A DNA stretch of 7,095 nt from contig JAFAHB010000307.1 in the NCBI GenBank assembly GCA_019237435.1, forward strand, positions 1-7,095, read 5' to 3'. A model generated the notes under the pieces. The model did not search any database and was not told where the DNA came from. It saw nothing but the letters and a program-made list of their open reading frames with translations. The stretch comes from Vulcanimicrobiota bacterium. GTDB taxonomy: Bacteria > Vulcanimicrobiota > Vulcanimicrobiia > Vulcanimicrobiales > Vulcanimicrobiaceae. The position numbers and the translations under genes are program-made. Positions 1-5,843 of the stretch are shown in pieces (positions within the stretch are counted from its first letter, which is position 1; each line of letters begins with the position of its first letter).

Positions 1-152
1 AGCGCGTATCCTTCGATGACCCACTGCGTTTGAGCGGTCGAGGTATGGAGCTCGCGCTGGATTACCGGTAGCGAGACGTTCACGGCGGTGCTGTCGATGA
101 AGGTCATCGAGGAACCGAGAATTGCAGCGACCAGCACCCAGGGGAGCTTCAC
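1..152 (-). CDS. DHA2-family MFS drug exporter, N-terminal fragment
   Basis: Reading the minus strand from GTG at 152 gives 50 codons that run off the left edge without a stop. The peptide begins VKLPWVLVAAILGSSMTFID and continues with STAVNVSLP, a QRELHTS stretch and QWVIEGYAL. This is the first transmembrane helix, the conserved D-S-T-x-V-N-V-x-L-P motif and the start of TM2 typical of 14-helix DHA2 (EmrB/QacA) drug/proton antiporters of the inner membrane. Upstream of the GTG lies GAGAGGAA, a plausible ribosome binding site about 10 bases away. An ATG further upstream on this strand is out of frame. The gene diverges from the proline dehydrogenase gene, with only 70 bp between the starts, so that gap must hold both promoters. 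I saw no clear -35/-10 pair there. The family is confident; the substrate cannot be told. Confidence 0.85.
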   Translation of the reverse strand, partial: MKLPWVLVAAILGSSMTFIDSTAVNVSLPVIQRELHTSTAQTQWVIEGYA

Positions 153-222
153 GCGAGGCCGTTCCTCTCGTCGCCCGGCGTGTCATCCTGGAGAGTCGAA
201 CCCGAAGCCCGAATATGCGATT

Positions 223-1155
223 ATGGGTTCGATGCTCGAGCGCCCCATGCGGGCGGCGATACTCGGCGCAGCCGACAGCCCGCTCGTGCGTCGCGCCGTC
301 ACTCGCTACGGCATGCGTCTAGGCGCGCGGCGATTCGTTGCCGGCGAAACCGCGGCGGAGTTCATGACCGCGGCGCGCGTCGCCAACGGTCAGGGTTTCG
401 CGGTGGCGGCAACCATTCTCGGCGAAAGCGTGCGCGATTCGGATGAAACGCGCGCCGTCACCGCGGAATACTGTCGGCTGTTACGAGCGTTTGCCGACGA
501 AGGGCTCGATGCCAACGTGGCATTCAAGCTCACGCACGTCGGCCTCGACATCGACGAAGACCTGGCCTTCGAGAACGCGTCGCAAATCGCAAAGGCGGCC
601 CACGAGAGCGGCAGAACGGTGCGAATGGATATGGAACAGTCGCGCTACGTCGATCGGACGCTCGCAATCTATCGAAGGCTGCGCGTTGGGCACCGTAACG
701 TCGGAGTCGCGCTGCAATCCTACCTCTACCGCAGCCGGGCCGACCTAGCCGGGATGCTGGAGCTCGAGCCGAACGTTCGCATCGTGAAAGGCGCCTATCT
801 CGAGCCGTCCGACGTTGCGTATCCGCGCAAGGCCGACGTCGACGCTGCCTATGTCGGGCTTGCGCAGCTCGCGCTCGCGCATGACGGCTATACGGCGATC
901 GCGACGCACGATGCGGCGATCATCGATCGGGTGGCAGAGTTCGCCGACGCGCGTTCTCTGCCAAGACGCGGTCGCTTCGAGTTCCAAATGCTCTACGGCA
1001 TCGCAACCGCGCTTGCCCGTAGCGTACTCCGTCGTGGTTATCGCGTTCGATTGTCGATACCGTTTGGCGAATATTGGTTTCCCTATCTCATGCGCCGTCT
1101 CGCCGAGCGCCCGGCCAACGTCGCATTCTTCCTGCGCGGCGCCCTTACGCGGTGA
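223..1155 (+). CDS. FAD-dependent proline dehydrogenase family enzyme, possibly acting on hydroxyproline
   Basis: A 310-residue monofunctional enzyme of the proline dehydrogenase family (FAD-bound TIM barrel, about 300 residues), which oxidises proline or hydroxyproline to the pyrroline-carboxylate. Counting from ATG 223, family motifs appear in order: RFVAGE (37-42), FKLTHVGL (101-108), MDMEQS (135-140), LQSYLYR (164-170), RIVKGAY (186-192), ATHD (227-230), FEFQMLYG (252-259) and YLMRRLAERPAN near the end. Arg291 and Arg292 match the pair that holds the substrate carboxylate (PutA Arg555/556). The oddity is Ser278 in RLSIPFG. Proline enzymes have Tyr here (RIYAPVG in PutA, Tyr540), while eukaryotic hydroxyproline dehydrogenase has Ser. 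The frame stays open upstream to 88, but that stretch is antisense to the MFS gene and lacks family similarity. ATG 223 and ATG 232 are both possible starts, and neither has a good ribosome binding site. The stop overlaps the next start as GTGA, so the two genes are probably co-transcribed. Family certain; substrate inferred. Confidence 0.93.
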   Translation: MGSMLERPMRAAILGAADSPLVRRAVTRYGMRLGARRFVAGETAAEFMTAARVANGQGFAVAATILGESVRDSDETRAVTAEYCRLLRAFADEGLDANVAFKLTHVGLDIDEDLAFENASQIAKAAHESGRTVRMDMEQSRYVDRTLAIYRRLRVGHRNVGVALQSYLYRSRADLAGMLELEPNVRIVKGAYLEPSDVAYPRKADVDAAYVGLAQLALAHDGYTAIATHDAAIIDRVAEFADARSLPRRGRFEFQMLYGIATALARSVLRRGYRVRLSIPFGEYWFPYLMRRLAERPANVAFFLRGALTR

Positions 1156-2018
1156 TCGCTGGAATCTGGTCGGCGGTGCTGACTCCTGCCGACGAAGGTT
1201 TCGGCCCCGATCCGTCGCGCGCAATTCCGTACTACGCCGAACTGCTGCAGCGAGGGTGCGACGGTCTCAATCTCCTCGGCACGACCGGCGAGGCGATGTC
1301 GTTTAGCGCCGATCAGCGGCTTCGCTTCATGGAAGCGCTCGCCTCGAGCGGCATCGCGAAGGATCGGATGATGGCCGGAACGGGCGCGGCATCGCTCGGC
1401 GACGCGATTCGCTTAACGCGCGCGGCGTTCGATTGCGGCTTCGCGGCAGCGCTGGTCATGCCGCCGTTCTTTTTCCGCGAAGCATCGGATGCCGGCGTGA
1501 TCGCGTTCTTCGACGCACTCATCGCGCGAACGAGCCCGCCGTGCGGGCGTGTCCTGCTCTACAACTTTCCCCGCATGAGCGGGATTGCGTTCCGTCCGGC
1601 ATTGGTCGATCGCCTCGTTGCGGAGTTTCCCGGAGTGATTGCCGGCATGAAAGACAGCTCGAACGACGCAAAGCTGCAAGCCGAGGTGCTCGCGCGGCAT
1701 CCGAATTTCGCGGTCTTTCCGGGCTCGGAGAGCGACCTGCTCGAAGCGCTGGGACGCGGCGTGCGAGGCTGTATTTCCGGTAGCGTAGCGCTTTGGCCGC
1801 AGCTCGCGCAGGCCGTCCTTCGCGACGGCGATTCGGCGCAAGCGCGCGAGTTGACGGACCGCCGGGCGACGCTCGACGGTCTTCCGTTCATTCCCGCGAT
1901 GCGCTACCTCGTCGCGCGTTCGCTCAACGATCCTGCGTGGGAACGCGCGATGCCGCCGCAGCGGCGGCTAACGGCGGATGAATCTGGCGCGCTGCGCTCC
2001 CAACGCGTATGCCGTTAG
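1152..2018 (+). CDS. DapA/HOGA-family pyruvate-dependent aldolase or lyase, probably not DHDPS
   Basis: A 288-residue member of the class I (Schiff-base) DHDPS/N-acetylneuraminate lyase TIM-barrel family, of normal length. It shows GTTGE at 43-47, the PPFFF strand at 104-108, catalytic Tyr137 in LLYNFPRMSG, Schiff-base Lys167 in GMKDSS, and FPGSESDLLEALGRGVRG followed by SGSVALWPQ. In true dihydrodipicolinate synthase the Tyr loop reads YNxPxRTG, and its Arg (Arg138 in E. coli) binds the substrate carboxylate. Here that position is Met142, and Lys is followed by DSS rather than EA. Both argue against lysine biosynthesis and for a catabolic member such as 4-hydroxy-2-oxoglutarate aldolase, 2-keto-3-deoxy-sugar-acid aldolase, or the hydroxyproline-pathway deaminase. 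GTG 1152 is chosen because the family N-terminus (GIWSAVLTP) starts just after it and it overlaps the previous stop by 4 bases, which suggests translational coupling. The 3' end overlaps the convergent propeller gene. Family certain, substrate uncertain. Confidence 0.92.
   Translation: MIAGIWSAVLTPADEGFGPDPSRAIPYYAELLQRGCDGLNLLGTTGEAMSFSADQRLRFMEALASSGIAKDRMMAGTGAASLGDAIRLTRAAFDCGFAAALVMPPFFFREASDAGVIAFFDALIARTSPPCGRVLLYNFPRMSGIAFRPALVDRLVAEFPGVIAGMKDSSNDAKLQAEVLARHPNFAVFPGSESDLLEALGRGVRGCISGSVALWPQLAQAVLRDGDSAQARELTDRRATLDGLPFIPAMRYLVARSLNDPAWERAMPPQRRLTADESGALRSQRVCR
1968..2018. repeat. Inverted repeat bounded by the stop codons of two convergent genes
   Basis: CTAACGGC at 1968-1975 and GCCGTTAG at 2011-2018 are perfect 8-bp inverted arms with 35 nt between them. 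The left arm begins with the complement of the propeller gene's TAG stop. The right arm ends with the TAG stop of the DapA-family gene. Both genes therefore finish with the same bases, CCGTTAG, on opposite strands. There is no T-run after either arm, so this is not a canonical intrinsic terminator. It could slow polymerase from either side, or it could be chance. Confidence 0.45.
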
Positions 2019-3437
2019 GTTGCCGTTGAGATCGGAGCAGTAGAGCCAGCCGTTGACGACGATGGGACTCTGCCAATGCACGGGCCCAAACGCTTTGCCG
2101 GAGCCGTACTTCGCGCTGTCCCAAAGCAGCTTGCCGGTGAGCGCGTTGAGCGCGAAGATCGCGCCGTCGAAGGCGATGAAGACGATGCCGTTGGCGACGA
2201 CGGGCGACGTGCCTTCGCCATTGGTCTGCCCGGGACTCGATTGCCAAATCATGACGAGTTGGCTCTCGCCCGAACCGTTCGTTTGCAGCCGGTATGCTTC
2301 GACGACGTAGGAAAAGCCGAGAAAAATCCACGCGTTGCTCGATGCGTCCGTCCAAACCGCGGGAGACGAGAAGAGTCCTTGAGGCAGGTCGATGAGTTGC
2401 AGCTCGTTGCCGACGCCGGGCAGCGCTTGCCGATTGATCAGCTTGAGCACCGCATCCTTTCCGCCTTGCACGAGCATCCACGGCGTCTTGCTTTGACTTT
2501 GCGTGGGCAGCATTGCCGGCGAGGTGCTGCCGAGATCGACGTCCCCGTCCTGCAGCTGCTTGTAGTCGACCGGCGTGTAGTTGCCTAGGAAACTCGATAA
2601 GTCGTCGCTCAACGAGACGACTGAATCGCCGTAGTTATGGCCGCCGCTATTCGCGTCGAAGTCGCCGTTGCCGGTTGCCGCGTAGATTCGTCCGTTCATC
2701 GACGAATCGGGGTCGACGACCGCGCCGCCGCGCGCCCAGATTCCCGAGCGCTGTTGCGCGCAGGAGCTGGGGCCCGGAAGTTGATGCAGCCTGCTGCAGA
2801 GTGAGTTGAAGACCGTATGCGCGCCGCTGCTCAAGTTGACCGCGACGACGTGCCCGTCGTAAGGAGTCGCGTCGCCGTCGTATCCCGACGTCGTCGCGTA
2901 GAGATAGCCGTTCGCGACGTTCAGCGGCGATTCGTTAGCCTCGCTGTTCGGCATGCGCGTGATGCGCGCGGGAAAACCGTTCCCCCGCAGCTCCCGGCCG
3001 TTCGATGCATTGAGCTTGTGAACGTAGCCGTCGAGGCCAGGTGAGTAGATGGCCGTTCCCGAGGGATCAGCCGCCGGGGTCGAGTGCGTGTAGTTCGGTC
3101 CATGCGTCGAAAAGTGCCAAAGGATCTGGCCCGTCGTCGCATCGATCCCAAGAGTTTCGCCGCTCATCGTCGTCTGAAAGAGCATCGTGTGCCTCGTGCG
3201 GCGGACACGCACGTTCTCGAGTAAAATCGGCGTCGAATCGGCGACGGCTCCGAGCGAAATCTGCCATCGCTCGCGTAAGCGATGGACGTTTGCGACGGTC
3301 AAGGTGCGTTCGGCCGAGTTGAAGCTCGAGCGTGCCGGGTCGAAGCCGAAGAGCGGCCAATCGACGGCGCGAGCGGGCAGCAGCGTTGCGAAAATGAGGC
3401 CGGAAGCGAGAACCGGCAGCCAAACCAGTCTTGCCAT
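1968..3437 (-). CDS. Secreted PQQ-like beta-propeller repeat protein
   Basis: A 489-residue exported protein. ATG 3437 gives a good signal peptide: Arg3, a hydrophobic core (LVWLPVLASGLIFATLL) and a PARA|VDW cleavage site after residue 24. The mature protein opens with DWPLFGFDPARSSFN, a common start for PQQ-like (quinoprotein/BamB fold) propellers. Blade motifs of the type x-x-D-A-x-T-G-x-x-L-W follow: GIDATTGQILW (97-107), LNASNGREL, VAVNLSSG, LINRQALPG and FALNALTGKLLW (428-439). A GGAVVDP...GRIYAATGNGDFD segment lies mid-protein. Cys214 and Cys226 could form a disulfide. I see no cytochrome CxxCH motif and no residue set proving PQQ binding, so enzyme activity (alcohol or sugar dehydrogenase) is not supported. 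A scaffold or binding role is equally possible. The open frame extends to 3605, but that part would remove the signal peptide from the N-terminus. It is divergent from the metal-transporter gene and convergent with the DapA-family gene. Confidence 0.88.
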   Translation of the reverse strand: MARLVWLPVLASGLIFATLLPARAVDWPLFGFDPARSSFNSAERTLTVANVHRLRERWQISLGAVADSTPILLENVRVRRTRHTMLFQTTMSGETLGIDATTGQILWHFSTHGPNYTHSTPAADPSGTAIYSPGLDGYVHKLNASNGRELRGNGFPARITRMPNSEANESPLNVANGYLYATTSGYDGDATPYDGHVVAVNLSSGAHTVFNSLCSRLHQLPGPSSCAQQRSGIWARGGAVVDPDSSMNGRIYAATGNGDFDANSGGHNYGDSVVSLSDDLSSFLGNYTPVDYKQLQDGDVDLGSTSPAMLPTQSQSKTPWMLVQGGKDAVLKLINRQALPGVGNELQLIDLPQGLFSSPAVWTDASSNAWIFLGFSYVVEAYRLQTNGSGESQLVMIWQSSPGQTNGEGTSPVVANGIVFIAFDGAIFALNALTGKLLWDSAKYGSGKAFGPVHWQSPIVVNGWLYCSDLNGNLTAYALGAQRARFIRR

Positions 3438-3498
3438 GGCTTTCGATTGGACGCCGATGCGCCGAACGCCTAGGGACTTTGGGGCCGCGTAGGACTTC

Positions 3499-3523
3499 GC
3501 GCCGGCAAAATTCAAGCTGGCGC
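3499..3523 (+). promoter_or_regulatory. Hairpin covering the ribosome-binding position of the VIT-family gene
   Basis: GCGCCGGC at 3499-3506 pairs with GCTGGCGC at 3516-3523 (seven Watson-Crick pairs and one G-U), closing an AAAATTCAA loop. The stem ends one base before ATG 3525 and leaves no visible Shine-Dalgarno sequence. In mRNA it would cover the ribosome entry site, so it may limit translation. Only the pairing is seen; regulation is inferred. Confidence 0.35.
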
Positions 3524-3524
3524 C

Positions 3525-4265
3525 ATGGCGCGGATACCCGACACGCAACAACGGCGGACCTTGGAGCGCCGGCGCAACATCCGCGAGATCGTTTTCGGCA
3601 TGCAAGACGGAATCCTGACGACGCTGGGGATCATCACGGGCGTCGGCGTCGCCGAGGGCGAGCGCGCCGCGGTCTTCATTAGCGGTTTCTTGGCGCTTCT
3701 TGCCGGCGCGCTCTCGATGGGGGTAGGCGAGTACCTAGGGCGCAAGTCCGAGCGCGAGGTCGTGCAGGCGACGATCGACCTGGAAAAGCGTGAGATGGCT
3801 GCCGACCCGCAGGGAGAGTTCAAGGAGCAAGTCGCCTTTTATAAGCTTAAGGGCTTCAGCTCCGATGAAGCCGAGATGATCGTGCGCCGCCTCACGAAAA
3901 ATCCCGACATCTATTTGTTTGAAATGGTCCGCGACGAGTTCGGCATCGATCCCCGCGAAGCCGAGGCGGGTGGCTTGCGAGGACCGCTGTCGATGAGCGG
4001 CTCCTTCGCCTTGGGCTCGCTGCTACCGATCTTGGCGTTCATCATTCCGTTGCCGCTGGCGTCGTCGACTCTAGTGTCGTTACTCTTTGCCGTCCTAGGG
4101 CTGTTCGCGGTCGGGTACTACGCCGGAACGCTCAGTGAGCGCAATCCGGTGAGCAAGGGTATAGAAGTGGCGCTCTACGGATGCGGCGTCTTCCTGATCT
4201 CGTATCTGGTCGGGCACTACGTGCCGCCGCTGTTCGGCCACGCCCCGGTTTCGGTTGGAGGGTGA
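3525..4265 (+). CDS. VIT1/CCC1-family Fe(II)/Mn(II) transporter
   Basis: A 246-residue inner-membrane protein of the vacuolar iron transporter (VIT1/CCC1) family, which moves ferrous iron or manganese out of the cytoplasm, usually in exchange for protons. TM1 carries FGMQDGILTTLGIITGVG (from residue 24), with Asp28 in the conserved D-G position. TM2 carries FISGFLALLAGALSMGVGEYLGRKSE, with Met65 and Glu69 at family-conserved polar positions. Residues 71-157 form a soluble, Glu-rich helical segment (E76, E78, E87, E90, M91, E98, E101, E115, E117, M118) matching the cytoplasmic metal-binding domain between TM2 and TM3. Three more helices follow at about 158-178, 181-201 and 212-235. That is five in all, as in the family. 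ATG 3525 has no good ribosome binding site and sits right after a hairpin. Its stop shares a base with the next start (TGATG), so the permease is probably co-expressed. Family is certain; the metal is inferred. Confidence 0.93.
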   Translation: MARIPDTQQRRTLERRRNIREIVFGMQDGILTTLGIITGVGVAEGERAAVFISGFLALLAGALSMGVGEYLGRKSEREVVQATIDLEKREMAADPQGEFKEQVAFYKLKGFSSDEAEMIVRRLTKNPDIYLFEMVRDEFGIDPREAEAGGLRGPLSMSGSFALGSLLPILAFIIPLPLASSTLVSLLFAVLGLFAVGYYAGTLSERNPVSKGIEVALYGCGVFLISYLVGHYVPPLFGHAPVSVGG

Positions 4266-5344
4266 TGACGTTCGGGCACGCGCTGATTGCGGGGATCGTG
4301 CAAGCGGCGACGTTTTTTTGGGATAGTCTCTTCGGCCTCATCTTCGGTTTTCTAATTTCGGCAATCGTTCAAGTGATGCTGACGCCCGCGGCGATGGAGC
4401 GTTACCTCGGGCGCGGGCTGCGCGGACTGCTCTACGGCGCCGCATTTGGGATTATCTCGTCGGCGTGCTCGTACGGTGCCGCCGCGGCAGCCCGCGGCTT
4501 CTACCGAAAGGGCGCGGACGCGCGATCCGTCTTCGCCTTTCTGATATCCTCGACGAACATGAATCTTGCGATCCTCGTCCTGTTCTGGTCGCTGCTCGGA
4601 TGGAAGTTCGCGTTTGCCGAGTTCTTTGGCGGCATCATCATCATTGCCATCGTCGCGATCGGGCTCACCCTCCTGTTTCGCGACGCCGAGCTGGGCCGAA
4701 TGCAGCGCGCGTATCTGCACGATGCGGCGGTCGGAGAATCCCACGCGGACTCTTGCGGCGCGCACGGCCACGCACCGGTCGCCCTCCGGCGCGGCTGGGA
4801 CGCGGTCGCTGATACGGCGCTTTCGGACGTGAAAATGCTGCGTACCGAGATCCTCGTCGGATATCTCATCGCCGGCTACGCCGCGGCTCTCATACCCCCG
4901 GGATGGCTGGCGGGCGCACTTCATGCCGTCGGCTCGATTCCGTTCGTCGGATACACGCTATTGCTCCTCACCGGACTGTTGCTCGCGGTCGCGACGTTCG
5001 TTTGCTCGATGGGAAACGTTCCCATCGCGCGGTTTCTCGCAAATGCCGGCATACCGCTGGGCGCAAACACGGCCTTCATCTACGGCGACTTGCTCATATT
5101 TCCACTTATCGCAATCTACCGGAAGTCGTTTCCGGCGCGGCTCGCGTGGGCATTCGTCGCGTTCTTCGCAATCGGGGCAATGCTCGCCGGCGCAATCATG
5201 GAGCGTTTGATCGGCAGTACCGGCGGCATGGCGATGGGTTCGATGGCGATCAACGATCGCTTCACGTTAATTTCGAATATCGTCGCGATCGGTGCCGTAG
5301 TCGCCGTTACGTTGGCGGCTTTGCCTCGGAAGCGCGTCGCGTAA
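4265..5344 (+). CDS. DUF318/ArsP-like permease with His-rich loop
   Basis: A 359-residue polytopic membrane protein of the predicted permease family that includes ArsP (PF03773, DUF318). It has two related halves. In the first, SSACSYGAAAAARGFYRKGA (Cys68, Ser69, Tyr70) is followed by AFLISSTNMNLAILVL and GWKFAFAEFFGGI. In the second, FVCSMGNVPIARFLANAGIP (Cys247-Asn251) is followed by FIYGDLLIFPLIAIYRK. Classic members read C-S-C in the first motif; the C-S-Y form belongs, as I recall, to a subfamily without known substrate. The halves are joined by a soluble loop (about 139-185) with His152, His160, Cys164, His167 and His169, a likely metal-binding patch. ATG 4265 overlaps the VIT-family stop by one base. 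GGAGGG at 4257-4262 is a strong but closely placed ribosome binding site, and GTG 4262 is an alternative start. Coupling to a metal transporter suggests a role in metal or metalloid export. Family confident; substrate unknown. Confidence 0.87.
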   Translation: MTFGHALIAGIVQAATFFWDSLFGLIFGFLISAIVQVMLTPAAMERYLGRGLRGLLYGAAFGIISSACSYGAAAAARGFYRKGADARSVFAFLISSTNMNLAILVLFWSLLGWKFAFAEFFGGIIIIAIVAIGLTLLFRDAELGRMQRAYLHDAAVGESHADSCGAHGHAPVALRRGWDAVADTALSDVKMLRTEILVGYLIAGYAAALIPPGWLAGALHAVGSIPFVGYTLLLLTGLLLAVATFVCSMGNVPIARFLANAGIPLGANTAFIYGDLLIFPLIAIYRKSFPARLAWAFVAFFAIGAMLAGAIMERLIGSTGGMAMGSMAINDRFTLISNIVAIGAVVAVTLAALPRKRVA

Positions 5345-5720
5345 AGCCGCCGTACGTCAAATACACGCCCAGCGCGAGCGATACCGCGAGATATACGTAA
5401 AAGTATCGTTCGAATCGCAGGGCCGCGAACAGGCGCGCCTCGGCCGGGGGCACGAGAAATAAGAACGACAGGCCCTTGATCGTCGCGACCCAGCCGTAAC
5501 ACGTGACGAGTATCGGCAGTGTGCCGCCCGACCACCGGTTGTGACTGAGAACGATTGCAAGGCCGATCAGCAGGGTGAACGCTCCGGTCACAAAGCCGAG
5601 TGCGGCATCGGCAAAGATCGCGTTAACGATCGCGATCGTTGCATCGCGGTGCAGAGCCAAGGCGAGCACCGCGAGAAGAATCCAGAGGCCTAACAGCTTC
5701 GCATAAAAGTTCGTCAGCAT
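5307..5720 (-). CDS. Small four-helix integral membrane protein, function unknown
   Basis: A 137-residue hydrophobic protein with about four transmembrane segments (roughly 7-24, 40-59, 67-91 and 107-126). Recognisable features are LSHNRW (58-63) after TM2 and GWVATIKG (77-84) in TM3. I recall these from a widespread family of small uncharacterised membrane proteins, but no function is known to me. The C-terminus is short and basic (TRRASEAKPPT). ATG 5720 is the first normal start codon in an open frame; no GTG or TTG lies upstream before the in-frame stop. No Shine-Dalgarno sequence is visible, and a small hairpin sits just before the start. It converges on the permease gene with a 38-bp overlap of coding ends and diverges from the repeat-protein gene. 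Confidence 0.8.
   Translation of the reverse strand: MLTNFYAKLLGLWILLAVLALALHRDATIAIVNAIFADAALGFVTGAFTLLIGLAIVLSHNRWSGGTLPILVTCYGWVATIKGLSFLFLVPPAEARLFAALRFERYFYVYLAVSLALGVYLTYGGFTRRASEAKPPT
5309..5357. repeat. Inverted repeat across the overlapping ends of permease and small membrane protein genes
   Basis: GGCGGCTTT at 5314-5322 and AAAGCCGCC at 5343-5351 form a perfect 9-bp inverted repeat around a 20-nt loop. ACGT at 5309-5312 and ACGT at 5354-5357 extend it after a small bulge. The permease TAA (5342-5344) enters the right arm, and the opposing gene's stop (complement of 5307-5309) borders the left extension. No T-run follows on either strand, so it is at best an atypical two-way terminator. 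Confidence 0.45.
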
Positions 5721-5721
5721 G

Positions 5722-5737
5722 CCGGTAACGATACCGG
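5722..5737 (-). promoter_or_regulatory. Small hairpin just before the start of the four-helix membrane protein
   Basis: CCGGTA at 5722-5727 and TACCGG at 5732-5737 form a perfect 6-bp stem with a four-base loop. On the minus-strand transcript the stem ends one base before the ATG at 5720, where the ribosome binding site would be. A 6-bp stem can arise by chance in GC-rich DNA, so this is a weak call. Confidence 0.25.
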
Positions 5738-5793
5738 TAGGTTGCGAAGCTTTCGAGAAGGCGCCTTCATCGTTGTTCTTTGCGTTTAATGCG

Positions 5794-5821
5794 ATACTAA
5801 TGTTGGCGCGTTAATTCGCAA
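5794..5821 (-). promoter_or_regulatory. Possible sigma70-type promoter for the four-helix membrane protein
   Basis: Read on the minus strand, TTGCGA (5821-5816) and TAGTAT (5799-5794) are separated by 16 bases, each matching 4 of 6 consensus positions. It lies in the AT-richer 123-bp gap shared with the divergent repeat-protein gene and would give a leader of roughly 65 nt. I found no equally good plus-strand promoter in the gap. Confidence 0.22.
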
Positions 5822-5843
5822 TAGCGGTGGCGACAATAGCGGC

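Noticed and set aside
88..222. N-terminal extension of the proline dehydrogenase frame
   Set aside because: It is antisense to the MFS start, shows no similarity to the family N-terminus, and would give an over-long protein.
1924..2481. 185-residue minus-strand frame inside the propeller gene
   Set aside because: Arg/Ala-rich shadow in another frame of a gene with clear domain structure.
3438..3605. N-terminal extension of the propeller protein on the minus strand
   Set aside because: It would bury the clear signal peptide starting at 3437 and runs into the start of the divergent transporter gene.
4352..4924. 190-residue minus-strand frame opposite the permease
   Set aside because: Charged, low-information sequence with no motif; antisense to a well-supported membrane protein.
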